DNA of 64,000 nucleotides from Neobacillus sp. YX16 (lineage in GTDB: Bacteria > Bacillota > Bacilli > Bacillales > Cytobacillaceae): positions 1,688,001-1,752,000 of the forward strand of contig NZ_CP126115.1 in the NCBI RefSeq assembly GCF_030123505.1, written 5' to 3'. Made by a program: the position numbers and the translations under genes. The number at the start of each line of letters is the position of its first letter. Position 1 is the first letter of the stretch. Of the stretch, positions 1 through 9,453 are shown one piece after another. The notes under the pieces are model-generated. The model searched no databases, was not told where the DNA came from, and worked only from the letters and a program-made list of their open reading frames with translations.

Positions 1-98
1 ATAATCAATCATTTTCAGAATTTTAGAGTTAAAAGAATTTTCAAACGTGCAATTCATTCTTCTATAAAGACAATATTAATCATATATATTTATTAATT

Positions 99-128
99 AA
101 AAGACCTTCAGCATTGGAGGTCTTTTAC
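99..128 (+). terminator. Terminator of a gene left of the window
   Basis: Arms AAAAGACCT and AGGTCTTTT flank a 10-base loop. No gene is visible in bases 1-98, so this probably ends a transcript from outside the window. The first dispersed repeat starts five bases after it. Confidence 0.6.
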
Positions 129-132
129 CCTT

Positions 133-499
133 GGCTGTGTTAAAGGAAACTGTTGATTTTGAACCCTGTTGATTTATGCGGAAGGCGCGAGACTCCTCGA
201 AAATGCTATCGCATTTCCTTCGTGCGTGGGCAGATTCGAGGATGAAAATCAGTGTCCTGCAGGATGATGGGACAGGGGAGACCCCGCTTATCTCTTAGCG
301 CCGAGGAGTAGGAAAAGCGGAAGCGCCTTGTACAGCCCCGACAAGCGCTGGAGGGCCTAACGATGAAGTCGTTCTTTGACTTCAACGTTGGGACCGAAGC
401 GACTCGAGGGGCTAGGCGCTGCAGCTAGACAGGCTTCCCGAACCGCCTGCGGAAAGCGAAGCGCATGGAGCACAAATCAACTGGCCATATAACACAGCC
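133..499 (+). repeat. Dispersed GC-rich repeat, copy A (367 bp)
   Basis: It begins GGCTGTGTTA and ends TAACACAGCC, a perfect 10-base terminal inverted repeat. Inside, CTGTTGATTT on the left matches CAAATCAACTG-type sequence on the right. The core is much richer in G and C than the flanks and holds landmarks shared with the other copies: AAAATGCTATCGCATTT, the CCGAGGAGTAGGAAAAGCGG stretch, a TGAAGTC/GACTTCA hairpin and GGCGCTGCAGCTAGACAGGC. It lies between a terminator and the SRPBCC gene and contains no credible gene. Confidence 0.85.
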
Positions 500-527
500 T
501 TACATTTAAAATGAAAGAGGGATACCA

Positions 528-977
528 ATGCCTAGCGAACTGCAACAAATAGAATTAGCTATCCCCATAACCGTGATTTGGGACTTCATTAGAGATGCAA
601 ATAATTGGGCGCCGCTTGTGCCTGGTTATATACAGCATGAACAAATGAATGACAACATAATAACGTGGGATTTTAAAAGTGACCTTGGCATAATGAAAAA
701 AAAGGTAAGTCTGGTTATTGATATTAAAGAGTGGAACGAACCGAATAGAGTAAGCTTTGAATTAAGGCGTACGAATGAAAAGTATATTGGTGAAGGTTAT
801 TTTGAAGCACAAGCACTCAATAAAAATAAAACAAGGTTGACAGCATTTCTTGAAATTAATGCGAGTGGAGCACTAGGTTCATTGGCAAATTCGCTTTTTA
901 AAAATGCGATTCCAATATCAACGGATGAAGTGGCCTCAGCCATCTCTTTAAAACTGGAAGAATTCAACAAAAGGTGA
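528..977 (+). CDS. SRPBCC (START-like) family protein
   Basis: This 149-residue protein resembles the SRPBCC/CoxG-like ligand-binding fold. The N-terminal pattern 'LAIPITVIWDFIRDANNWAPLV' style (helix-grip opening, W-x-F-I-x-D) and the later G-x-G-Y-F turn support this. CoxG-like members bind hydrophobic ligands or assist enzyme assembly, but no CO dehydrogenase gene is nearby, so no specific role can be given. The start follows GAAAGAGGGATACC. It appears monocistronic, with repeat copy A upstream and a weak hairpin downstream. The fold call is fairly safe; the function is unknown. Confidence 0.7.
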   Translation: MPSELQQIELAIPITVIWDFIRDANNWAPLVPGYIQHEQMNDNIITWDFKSDLGIMKKKVSLVIDIKEWNEPNRVSFELRRTNEKYIGEGYFEAQALNKNKTRLTAFLEINASGALGSLANSLFKNAIPISTDEVASAISLKLEEFNKR

Positions 978-988
978 TAAATTGCAGT

Positions 989-1021
989 AACAATTCGAAA
1001 AAAATTCGGGTTGTTTTTTTT
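989..1021 (+). terminator. Weak terminator after the SRPBCC gene
   Basis: AACAATTCG and CGGGTTGTT can pair with G-U pairs and are followed by a run of Ts. Confidence 0.45.
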
Positions 1022-1116
1022 TATTATTTAAAAAATTTATAACATGAGGCCAAAAGATATGTTATATTAATAAATAAAAAATTTAGTCAATTAACTAGTA
1101 CAGGGAAGGTGAAAGC

Positions 1117-3879
1117 ATGAATACAGAATTGAAGATGAACGACAGCAGTCTTCCACTTCGCCGCGATGTTAAATTACTTGGGCAAATACTTGGTGAAATC
1201 CTTGTCAATCATGGTGGAACTGAACTATTAGATAAAGTGGAAAAAATAAGAATGACGTGTAAAACACTTAGAATCCATTTTAATCAAGACATTTATACTG
1301 AATTAAAACAAGAGATTACAAACCTCAGCAGCCCAATGAGAAAACAAGTCATTCGAGCCTTTTCGATGTATTTTCATTTGATAAACATAGCTGAACAAAA
1401 TCACCGAATTCGTAGAAAAAGACAATATCATTTGCAGGACGATTCAATTGTTCAACCCGATTCTATTGAGAGTGCGATTCTTTCTTTAAAGGAAAACAAT
1501 ATTGATGAAAATATGATTCAGGAAGTCCTTAACAAAATGTCACTTGAGTTGGTTATTACAGCGCACCCTACAGAAGCAGCGAAGCGTTCTATATTAGAAA
1601 TTCAACAACGTATTGCCGTTATATTAAAGAAGCTCGACCATCCATTATTAACAACAAGAGAACGTCTCAAGTTAGAAGAAAGTTTGTTTAATGAAGTAAC
1701 AATTCTCTGGCAGACAGATGAACTTCGCCATACTAAGCCGACGGTATTGGATGAGGTCCGAAATGGACTTTATTATTTTGATCAGACATTATTTGAAGTC
1801 CTTCCAGAAATCCATCGGGAAGTAGAAGATTGCTTAGAGAAAAACTTTTCTACTAAAAATTGGGATGTTCCTAATTTTCTTAAATTTGGATCATGGATTG
1901 GCGGCGACAGGGACGGTAATCCAAACGTTACTCCAGAGGTCACATGGGAGACGTTACATAAGCAGCGGAAGCTTGTCTTAAGAAAATATAAAAATGTCCT
2001 TATCGATTTAATGAAACGCTATAGTCATTCCACAACTAGAGTGGAAGTCAGTCTAGAACTTATCCAATCCTTAGAGGAAGAAGAAATCAAGTACTTAACT
2101 GAAGATAAGAAATGGCCAATTACAACGGAAGTTTATCGTCGTAAATTTGCTATTATCATCGAACGTTTAAAACAAGTTGGTAAATCTGATTTAGGTTATC
2201 GTTCTTCGGAAGAATTATTAGAAGATTTGTTTCTAGTAAAAAGAAGTTTAAATAAACATCATCCCGCAGCGCATGAGTTAAAAACGATCCAAAAGTTGAT
2301 ACGTCAGGTACAACTTTTCGGGTTCCATCTAGCTACACTTGATATTCGCAATCATAGTGGCGAGCATGAGGCAGCCATTACAGAAATTTTACGTAAAGTA
2401 CGAATTTCTGATAATTATGCGGAACTATCTGAAGACGAAAAGGTAAGAATTTTAGAAAATACTTTAATGGATCCTCGACCACTTCTTCTGCTAAATGAGG
2501 ATTATACACCTGAAACACAACAAATGATTCAGGTATTTCAAATGATAAGAAATGCTCAAAAAGAATTTGGTGTAAGTTCAATATCTGTTTATCTTGTCAG
2601 TATGACTAAATCGCCTAGTGACTTACTTGAAGTACTTGTTTTAGCAAAAGAAGCTGGGATATATCGATTACATGCTGATGGGACGATTGAAAATCAATTA
2701 AATGTTGCACCATTACTTGAAACGATTGATGACCTAACTGCTGGACCTGAAATTATGGAAACCTTGTTTAAAATGCCTGTATATCGTAATCATTTGAAAG
2801 TAATGAATGACCAACAGGAAATTATGCTTGGATATTCAGACGGCAGTAAAGACGGCGGTACGTTAACAGCAAATTGGAAGCTATATAAAGCACAGCTTGA
2901 AATTCACGAGATGGCAAGCAAGTATCACATTGGATTAAAGTTTTTCCATGGACGCGGAGGTTCTCTAGGACGTGGAGGCGGTCCGTTAAACAAAAGTCTG
3001 CTTTCACAGCCAGCAGAAACGATTGGAGATGGAGTGAAAATAACTGAGCAGGGTGAAGTCCTTTCTTCACGCTATTTGCTTGAAGACATCGCTTATCGAA
3101 GCTTAGAACAGGCCACTTCTACACTTATGCTGGCAACAGCCCGTGTTTCAAAAGAGGCAGAGCCTGGAAACTTGAGGGATGAATCGTGGGAGTTAGCTAT
3201 TGAAGAGATTTCTAGCATATCACTAAAGAAATATCAATCGCTTGTTTTTGGAGATTCAGACTTTTTAACCTATTTTAATGAAGCAACCCCATTAAGAGAG
3301 CTTGGTGACTTAAATATAGGTTCAAGACCAATGAGCAGAAAAAATCGCGGTCGATTCGAGGATTTAAGAGCCATTCCATGGGTTTTTGCTTGGACACAAA
3401 GCAGGCAGCTGCTTCCAGCATGGTACGCAGCAGGAACCGGTTTAGAAAGCTTTGCTTCACAAAGTGAACAAAATTTACAACAATTACAGCATATGTATGA
3501 AAAATGGCCATTTTTCCGGTCAACGATTGATAATCTCCAAATGGCTCTAATGAAAGCAGATATCACAACTGCTAAGGAGTATTTATCATTAGTGGAGGAT
3601 CAGAAAATCGCTGAGCGAATTTTTTCGAATATCCTTGAAGAATATGAAAGAACGAAAGCTATTCTTCTCAAAATAACAGGAGATAAAGAATTGCTTGATC
3701 ACACACCAAACATTAAAGACTCAGTCTATCGTCGAAATCCTTATGTTGATCCATTAAACTTCTTACAGGTCGAATTAATTAAACAATTAAGGAAGCAGGA
3801 CGAGCCTTCTGAAGAATTAATCATCGAAGTACTTCTTACTATAAGTGGAATATCTGCTGGATTACGTAATACTGGTTGA
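1117..3879 (+). CDS. ppc: Phosphoenolpyruvate carboxylase
   Basis: This 920-residue enzyme carboxylates phosphoenolpyruvate with bicarbonate to oxaloacetate, refilling the TCA cycle. Family signatures are all visible: VITAHPTEA with the catalytic histidine near residue 150, GGDRDGNPNVT near 262, GYSDGSKDGG near 570 and FHGRGGSLGRGGGP near 610. Length is normal for the bacterial family. The start is an ATG behind GGGAAGGTG. It is a single-gene unit closed by a strong terminator. Many Bacillus species rely on pyruvate carboxylase instead, so its position next to adhE fits a lineage with broader anaplerotic and fermentative options. Allosteric regulation cannot be judged from sequence here. Confidence 0.97.
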   Translation: MNTELKMNDSSLPLRRDVKLLGQILGEILVNHGGTELLDKVEKIRMTCKTLRIHFNQDIYTELKQEITNLSSPMRKQVIRAFSMYFHLINIAEQNHRIRRKRQYHLQDDSIVQPDSIESAILSLKENNIDENMIQEVLNKMSLELVITAHPTEAAKRSILEIQQRIAVILKKLDHPLLTTRERLKLEESLFNEVTILWQTDELRHTKPTVLDEVRNGLYYFDQTLFEVLPEIHREVEDCLEKNFSTKNWDVPNFLKFGSWIGGDRDGNPNVTPEVTWETLHKQRKLVLRKYKNVLIDLMKRYSHSTTRVEVSLELIQSLEEEEIKYLTEDKKWPITTEVYRRKFAIIIERLKQVGKSDLGYRSSEELLEDLFLVKRSLNKHHPAAHELKTIQKLIRQVQLFGFHLATLDIRNHSGEHEAAITEILRKVRISDNYAELSEDEKVRILENTLMDPRPLLLLNEDYTPETQQMIQVFQMIRNAQKEFGVSSISVYLVSMTKSPSDLLEVLVLAKEAGIYRLHADGTIENQLNVAPLLETIDDLTAGPEIMETLFKMPVYRNHLKVMNDQQEIMLGYSDGSKDGGTLTANWKLYKAQLEIHEMASKYHIGLKFFHGRGGSLGRGGGPLNKSLLSQPAETIGDGVKITEQGEVLSSRYLLEDIAYRSLEQATSTLMLATARVSKEAEPGNLRDESWELAIEEISSISLKKYQSLVFGDSDFLTYFNEATPLRELGDLNIGSRPMSRKNRGRFEDLRAIPWVFAWTQSRQLLPAWYAAGTGLESFASQSEQNLQQLQHMYEKWPFFRSTIDNLQMALMKADITTAKEYLSLVEDQKIAERIFSNILEEYERTKAILLKITGDKELLDHTPNIKDSVYRRNPYVDPLNFLQVELIKQLRKQDEPSEELIIEVLLTISGISAGLRNTG

Positions 3880-3890
3880 TTTAATTGCAA

Positions 3891-3921
3891 GCCGCACTCC
3901 AAACAAAGGGGTGCGGTTTTT
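3891..3921 (+). terminator. Terminator of ppc
   Basis: CCGCACTCC pairs with GGGGTGCGG around a short A-rich loop and is followed by Ts. Confidence 0.85.
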
Positions 3922-3978
3922 ATATTCATAAGAGTAGGGTGAAGTTATTTTTTGAACAATTTGTGAATTTTTTAAAAA

Positions 3979-3996
3979 TGAATGGTCATTCATTCA
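3979..3996. promoter_or_regulatory. FadR-like (TetR family) operator candidate
   Basis: TGAATG and CATTCA are separated by six bases, matching the arms of the B. subtilis FadR (YsiA) box as I remember it. A nested palindrome TGAATGGTCATTCA is also present. It lies about 125 bases before adhE. Recognition is by eye only. Confidence 0.4.
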
Positions 3997-4008
3997 TTTT
4001 TAACGTAA

Positions 4009-4015
4009 TTCGACA
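4009..4015 (-). promoter_or_regulatory. Spo0A box candidate upstream of adhE
   Basis: TTCGACA is the complement of the perfect 0A box TGTCGAA. It lies about 107 bases before the adhE start. A seven-base match can occur by chance; similar boxes precede two other genes in the window. Confidence 0.35.
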
Positions 4016-4121
4016 AATTCTGCATTGTTCAACATGATATATTTTAGCCAGTAAAGGTAAAAGAGGATATATGGAGTAAAAAACATTCACACTTTGAAAG
4101 ATTGATTTGGAGGGATAGGCA

Positions 4122-6725
4122 ATGGCAGTTGAAGAAAAAGTAATTCAGGAAAAACAAAATGTTGCAGTGGGGATTGATATTTTAGCAAGAAATGGTGCAA
4201 AGGCGCTTGCTGAATTTCGCTGCTACAATCAGGAAATGGTCGACGAAATCGTTAAGCAAATGGCCTATACTGCACTTGATCATCACAAAGACCTGGCAAA
4301 GCTTGCGGTTGAAGAAACAAGGCGAGGAGTATATGAGGATAAGGTTTTCAAAAATATGTTTGCGACAGAATTTATCTACAACAACATAAGAGATATGAAA
4401 ACAGTGGGGGTCATAAGTGAAAATGAGCATGAGGGCATGAGAGAGATGGCCGAGCCAGTTGGGGTCATCGCTGGTGTCATACCTATCACGAATCCAACAT
4501 CCACCGTCATATTTAAATCTTTGATATCCCTTAAAACCAGAAATCCAATTATCTTTGCTTTTCCGAAATATGCACAAAAATGCTGTGTTGAAACTGCAAA
4601 ACTTCTTCGGGCAGCGGCATTAAATGCTGGGGCACCTGAAAATTGTATCCAATGGATTGATATTCCCTCTCATGAAGCTTTTCAGACTTTGATGAAACAT
4701 CCAAAAATTTCTCTAATTTTGGCTACAGGGGGACCTAATTTGGTGAAAGCAGCATACAGTTCAGGGAAACCAGCACTTGGAGTAGGGGCAGGAAATGTTC
4801 CTTGTTATATTGAAAAAAGCGCCAATATTAAACGAGCAGTAAACGACATTATTCTATCCAAAACCTTCGACAACGGAATGATTTGTGCCTCAGAACAAGC
4901 ACTTATTATCGACAATGAGATTTATGATGAAGTAAAAAGGGAAATGATCGAGAACAATTGTTATTTCTTAAATAATGAAGAAAAACAAATGATTGAAAAG
5001 GCAGTAATAGACGAAGAGAATGCCTCTTTAAATCCGATGATTGTTGGATTACCGGCTTTTATGATTGCAAAAATGGCAGGAGTGAATGTACCTGTAAATA
5101 CCAAAATTTTAATTGCAGAATTAAAAGGTGTAGGTCCAAAATTCCCGCTTTCTTGTGAAAAATTAAGTCCTATTCTTGCCTGTTATAAAGTAAATAGTTT
5201 AGCTGAAGGGCTGCTAATCGCTGAAGAAACACTAGAATACGGAGGGCTTGGCCACTCTGCGGCTATTCATACAGCAGACCAAAATGTCATCGATTCCTTT
5301 GCCCTACGAATGAAGGCTGGAAGAATTATGGTTAATACACCATCTACTCATGGTGCCATTGGTGATATCTATAACACATCTTTACCGTCCTTAACTATTG
5401 GGTGCGGAACATATGGAGGGAACTCGGTGTCTCAGAATGTCGGAGCAGCTAATCTAATTAACATTAAAAAAGTGGCAAAAAGGAGAAACATGACACAATG
5501 GTTTAAAGTTCCATCACAAATATTTTTTGAAAGAAACTCCATTCAGGTACTATCTTCCATTCCAGGGATTTCAAAAGTATTTATTGTAACAAGTTCAAGT
5601 CAAATGAAAAATGGATCGATTGATAAAGTACTTTACCAATTGAAAAAGAATCCTGCAGATATTCAATATGAATTGTTGTATGATATTGGAACTGAACCAG
5701 ACGTTGAAGTGGTTCAGAGAGGCGCAGAAAGGATGAGAAAATTTCAGCCGGACTGTTTGATCGCTCTTGGAGGCGGATCTGTCATGGACGCTGTAAAAGC
5801 AATGTGGCTATTCTATGAGCATCCAGAAGCAGATTTTAATAGCTTAAAGCAAAAATTCTTCGATCCTAGTAAAAGAGTGGTAAAATTTCCAACACTTCGT
5901 GGGAAGGCTATTCTTATTGCAATACCGACCACATCTGGAACAGGTTCTGAAGTAACCTCCTTCTCGGTTATTTCGGATAAAAAGGCAAATATCAAATATC
6001 CGCTAGCAGACTTTCAATTAACACCAGATTTGGCTATTATCGATCCACAGTTTGTTATGACCGTTCCTAAGCATGTTACGGCAGATACGGGGATAGATGT
6101 TTTAACACATGCTATTGAGGCATATGTTTCCGTGCTTGCCAATGATTTTACAGATGGATTGGCTTTAAAAGCAATTCAATTAGTTTTTGAGTATTTACCA
6201 AAGGCTTACTGTAATGGTACTGATGAGCTTGCTCGAGAAAAAATGCACAATGCGTCAACCATAGCCGGTATGGCATTTGCAAATTCATTCTTAGGAATTA
6301 ACCATAGCCTTGCACATGCACTTGGTGCTGAATTTAACATCGCTCATGGTCGTGCTAACGCAATCATGCTGCCGCATGTAATTCGTTTCAATGCACAAAA
6401 GCCGAATAAATTTATGACATATCCAAAATATGAACACTTTATAGCAGATCAACGCTATGCCGAAATTGCAAAAATACTTGGTCTTCCTGCAAAGACAACA
6501 GAAGAAGGGGTAGAAAGTCTAGTACAAGCAATCATGAAACTTATTGTTGAGTTGGAATTGCCAACGAGCATAGAAGAGGCAGGTATAAGCAAAAGTGTAT
6601 TCGAAGAAAAAATAAATATTTTAGCAGAACATGCCTTTGATGACCAAGATACGATTGCTAATCCAAAACAACCTCTTATAACGGAGCTGGCGAAAATCTA
6701 TCTACAGGCGTATAAAGGCTTCTAA
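4122..6725 (+). CDS. adhE: Bifunctional aldehyde-alcohol dehydrogenase
   Basis: This 867-residue fusion reduces acetyl-CoA to acetaldehyde and then ethanol, using two NADH. The N-terminal CoA-acylating aldehyde dehydrogenase domain (about 1-440) carries the catalytic cysteine in GMICASEQ near residue 254. The C-terminal iron-dependent alcohol dehydrogenase domain (about 455-867) has GTGSEVTSF and a metal-binding histidine region (NHSLAHALGAEFNIAHGRAN). Length is typical. The start follows GGAGGGATAGGC. The upstream region holds FadR-like and Spo0A-like boxes and a lone TTGTGAA that could be half a Rex site. AdhE usually forms long filaments (spirosomes) in other bacteria. It implies ethanol fermentation or NADH disposal at low oxygen. 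Confidence 0.95.
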   Translation: MAVEEKVIQEKQNVAVGIDILARNGAKALAEFRCYNQEMVDEIVKQMAYTALDHHKDLAKLAVEETRRGVYEDKVFKNMFATEFIYNNIRDMKTVGVISENEHEGMREMAEPVGVIAGVIPITNPTSTVIFKSLISLKTRNPIIFAFPKYAQKCCVETAKLLRAAALNAGAPENCIQWIDIPSHEAFQTLMKHPKISLILATGGPNLVKAAYSSGKPALGVGAGNVPCYIEKSANIKRAVNDIILSKTFDNGMICASEQALIIDNEIYDEVKREMIENNCYFLNNEEKQMIEKAVIDEENASLNPMIVGLPAFMIAKMAGVNVPVNTKILIAELKGVGPKFPLSCEKLSPILACYKVNSLAEGLLIAEETLEYGGLGHSAAIHTADQNVIDSFALRMKAGRIMVNTPSTHGAIGDIYNTSLPSLTIGCGTYGGNSVSQNVGAANLINIKKVAKRRNMTQWFKVPSQIFFERNSIQVLSSIPGISKVFIVTSSSQMKNGSIDKVLYQLKKNPADIQYELLYDIGTEPDVEVVQRGAERMRKFQPDCLIALGGGSVMDAVKAMWLFYEHPEADFNSLKQKFFDPSKRVVKFPTLRGKAILIAIPTTSGTGSEVTSFSVISDKKANIKYPLADFQLTPDLAIIDPQFVMTVPKHVTADTGIDVLTHAIEAYVSVLANDFTDGLALKAIQLVFEYLPKAYCNGTDELAREKMHNASTIAGMAFANSFLGINHSLAHALGAEFNIAHGRANAIMLPHVIRFNAQKPNKFMTYPKYEHFIADQRYAEIAKILGLPAKTTEEGVESLVQAIMKLIVELELPTSIEEAGISKSVFEEKINILAEHAFDDQDTIANPKQPLITELAKIYLQAYKGF

Positions 6726-6769
6726 AAATTTGTAGTAATTTCGAAAGTTGTGTGAACAAGAGTGAATCT

Positions 6770-6776
6770 TTCGACA
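6770..6776 (-). promoter_or_regulatory. Spo0A box candidate upstream of acyl-CoA ligase
   Basis: TTCGACA (complement TGTCGAA) lies 174 bases before the acyl-CoA ligase start. A near match TGTCGAT occurs at 6865-6871. This is a by-eye match only. Confidence 0.35.
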
Positions 6777-6949
6777 AAAACAATCAATCTTCTCTGCGTA
6801 TTTTGGCTAAAACCTTATAGGCGATTTGTTAATACCAGTCCTCATTTGAAAAAATGTGGAATAATGTCGATTTAGGTGCGTTTACAAAAACCTTTTTTAA
6901 AACAATAATTTAATTGGTTAATAACTTGATTGGATTAGGAGAGGATTAT

Positions 6950-8584
6950 ATGGTTTATTCGCAAAAACCATGGTTAAAGTTTTATGATCCAAGAATTAAT
7001 AAAGAGGTATCAGTAGACTATGATTCATTATTTGATCTTTTGCAGCAGGCAGCCAATATACACGGGGAAAAACCAGCTCTTACTTTTTATGAAAGGTCTT
7101 GGAGTTACAAAGAAACAAGAGCTATATCTGAATGGCTTGCTGCTTCCTTGTACCGCATTGGTCTCAAAAAGGGAGATAGATTAGGAATCATGCTGCCTAA
7201 CTGCCCTCATTATATTTTCAGCTTATTTGCAGTATTCCGCCTGGGGGGCATTGCAGTTCAAGTCAATCCTATGTATGTCGAAAGAGAAATTGAATATGCC
7301 CTTAACGATTCTGAGGCAAATTATATGGTGGTATTTGAAGCATTCTATCATAAGGTAAAAGAAGTTCAGCCAAGAACATCATTGAAAAAAATTATAGTAG
7401 TTGGTTTTGGCGGAAGCAGGGTTAGTCTTGCAGAAGGTGATATTTACTTTGATGACTTTCTTACACATGATAATGTGATTCCTGATATCCCAATAAACAT
7501 AGAAGAAGATGTGGCTATTCTACAATATACAGGCGGAACAACAGGTGTTTCCAAAGGGGTAATGCTCACCCATCAGAATCTTCTTGCTAATATTATTCAA
7601 GTATGTGATTTTACCTATAATGCCGTTGATGAGAAACCAGAAAATTTTAAAATCATCAGCGTCCTCCCTATGTTTCACGTGTATGGATTATCATGCAATG
7701 CACTTTCAGCAATCCGGATTGGTTGTAACCAATTAATTCTCCCCCGTTTCGATGTGTATGAATTAATTGAAATAATTAATAGAGAGAAACCATTCCAGGT
7801 GACTGCAGTTCCAACGATGATATTTGCATTAAACAGCCATCCGCAATTGGAAGAAAGTGCAATTAAGGACATATTCTACTTTAGCAGCGGAGGTGCACCA
7901 CTCCCTGTAGAACAAGTGAAATCCTTTGAAAAACGTGTAGGGATAAGACTGGCAGATGGCTATGGACTTTCAGAAACAGCTCCTTCAGCTATTTCTACAC
8001 CGCCATTTCTCCCACGTAAACTAGGAAGTGTTGGTATTCCTATACCAGGGACAGAAGCACGGATTGTTAAGGAAACGGAAGAGGGATATGTAAATGTACC
8101 GGTCGGTGAAGCGGGTGAATTAATTCTACGCGGCCCACAAGTAATGAAGGGTTACTGGAAACGTCCTAGTGACACTCAATTAGTAATAAAAGATGGCTGG
8201 CTCTTTACAGGTGATATCGCAAAAATGGATGAAGATGGCTATTTCTATATATTAGATCGCAAGAAGGACATGATTATTGCAAGCGGATACAATGTATACC
8301 CTCGTGAGATTGAGGAAATTATCTACCAGCATGCTGCAGTTGAAGAAGCAATTGTAGTTGGAAAACCTGACTCCTATCGAGGAGAAACAGTCAAGGCATA
8401 TGTAAAAGTAAAAGCAGGTGTAAGTGTTACACCAGAGCAATTGATAGAATATCTAAAGCAAAATCTGGCTCCTTATAAAGTACCAAAAGAGATTGAATTT
8501 CTTGCAGAACTGCCTAAATCATCTGTAGGAAAGCTGTTAAGGAGAATGCTTCGTCAGGAAGAAAATGAAAAAATCCATTCTTAA
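6950..8584 (+). CDS. Long-chain acyl-CoA synthetase (AMP-forming)
   Basis: This 544-residue member of the adenylate-forming superfamily activates a carboxylic acid, probably a fatty acid, to its CoA thioester using ATP. Visible motifs are the phosphate loop YTGGTTGVSKG near residue 192, GYGLSETAPS near 337, LFTGDIAKMD near 418, and the C-terminal lysine region PKSSVGKLLRR. The ATG at 6950 is chosen because it follows AGGAGAGG; an upstream in-frame start would precede that site. Two PHA-granule-type genes follow on the same strand after 116 bases with no clear terminator. This suggests it may feed acyl-CoA into storage polymer or recycle released acids. Substrate chain length cannot be read. 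Confidence 0.9.
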   Translation: MVYSQKPWLKFYDPRINKEVSVDYDSLFDLLQQAANIHGEKPALTFYERSWSYKETRAISEWLAASLYRIGLKKGDRLGIMLPNCPHYIFSLFAVFRLGGIAVQVNPMYVEREIEYALNDSEANYMVVFEAFYHKVKEVQPRTSLKKIIVVGFGGSRVSLAEGDIYFDDFLTHDNVIPDIPINIEEDVAILQYTGGTTGVSKGVMLTHQNLLANIIQVCDFTYNAVDEKPENFKIISVLPMFHVYGLSCNALSAIRIGCNQLILPRFDVYELIEIINREKPFQVTAVPTMIFALNSHPQLEESAIKDIFYFSSGGAPLPVEQVKSFEKRVGIRLADGYGLSETAPSAISTPPFLPRKLGSVGIPIPGTEARIVKETEEGYVNVPVGEAGELILRGPQVMKGYWKRPSDTQLVIKDGWLFTGDIAKMDEDGYFYILDRKKDMIIASGYNVYPREIEEIIYQHAAVEEAIVVGKPDSYRGETVKAYVKVKAGVSVTPEQLIEYLKQNLAPYKVPKEIEFLAELPKSSVGKLLRRMLRQEENEKIHS

Positions 8585-8700
8585 GAACTTTAAGTATCAC
8601 CACCCATTCTATTAGACAAATCTTCGCAGAACACATCAAGAAAACCTTCTAAGTCACAACCACCAAATACCTAAATATTCAATAAAAGGGGGAGAAATAA

Positions 8701-9435
8701 TTGTCTGAAAAAAAAGAAACCAAACCAAAGAATGCTGAAACACCAAAAACGACTAAAAGGAGACGAAACTCTGTGGATGAGCCTACAGTTGAAAATGAAG
8801 TCATAGAAACTGAAGTAGCTGAACCTATTCTAGAATCAAAGGAACAGGAGCCAATCCTTGCGGAGGAAGTTGTTCAGGAACAATTTTCATCCCTTGACCT
8901 TCTCTGGAACCATGCATTTCGTGAGTTAGACCAATGGGTAAAGAAAGCAGATTTTCGTGATGATGTGTTTTTGAAAGAAGCAATGTTCTTTTCTGAAAGT
9001 ATTAAACGAAATCAGGAGAATATTAAATCTGTCAGAGATCAGTTTAACAAAGAATTTGCAAATTGGGAGAGAACTGCTAGAGAGGAATTTTTAATGTCTA
9101 CTACAGTACTTCAGCATATTTTTCCTAAGAAATCCTATGAAGATATTAATCAGCAGATTGACCAAATTCAAAGTAGAACAGCTTCAATTTTGAACACACC
9201 ACTGCAAATGGTGGTAAATAATCGAATGATGGATCAATATCTTCAAATGGTTGAACAATATATTTCTCTTAGGAAGAATGCAAGAATGCAATATATAAAA
9301 ACCTTAAAACAAGCTGCCTCTCTTATTTATGAGAGTCAAAAAGGTTTCGTAGACCTTTTGACCGGTCAATTAAAAACGTTCATATTCCCTTTAAATAAAT
9401 ATATGGAACAAGCTGAAGAAGTCACAAAATCATAA
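8701..9435 (+). CDS. Phasin-like (PhaP-related) granule protein
   Basis: This 244-residue protein has a charged, low-complexity N-terminus rich in K, E and T (about 1-60) and then an all-helical domain beginning FSSLDLLWNHAFRELDQW. That opening parallels the FVDTLWNQYEQSLERA start of the phaP product at 11562, and both continue with long amphipathic helices. I infer a second phasin that coats polyhydroxyalkanoate granules. It starts at TTG behind GGGGGAG and is followed 19 bases later by the PhaR/PhaE-like gene, so the two are likely co-transcribed. The lysine-rich N-terminal tail could bind nucleic acid, but that is speculation. The identity rests on pattern resemblance. Confidence 0.6.
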   Translation: MSEKKETKPKNAETPKTTKRRRNSVDEPTVENEVIETEVAEPILESKEQEPILAEEVVQEQFSSLDLLWNHAFRELDQWVKKADFRDDVFLKEAMFFSESIKRNQENIKSVRDQFNKEFANWERTAREEFLMSTTVLQHIFPKKSYEDINQQIDQIQSRTASILNTPLQMVVNNRMMDQYLQMVEQYISLRKNARMQYIKTLKQAASLIYESQKGFVDLLTGQLKTFIFPLNKYMEQAEEVTKS

Positions 9436-9453
9436 GAATAAGGGTGATGAAGG

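Noticed and set aside
3961..3967. TTGTGAA upstream of adhE as a Rex site
   Set aside because: Only one half of the Rex palindrome is present; the other half does not match.
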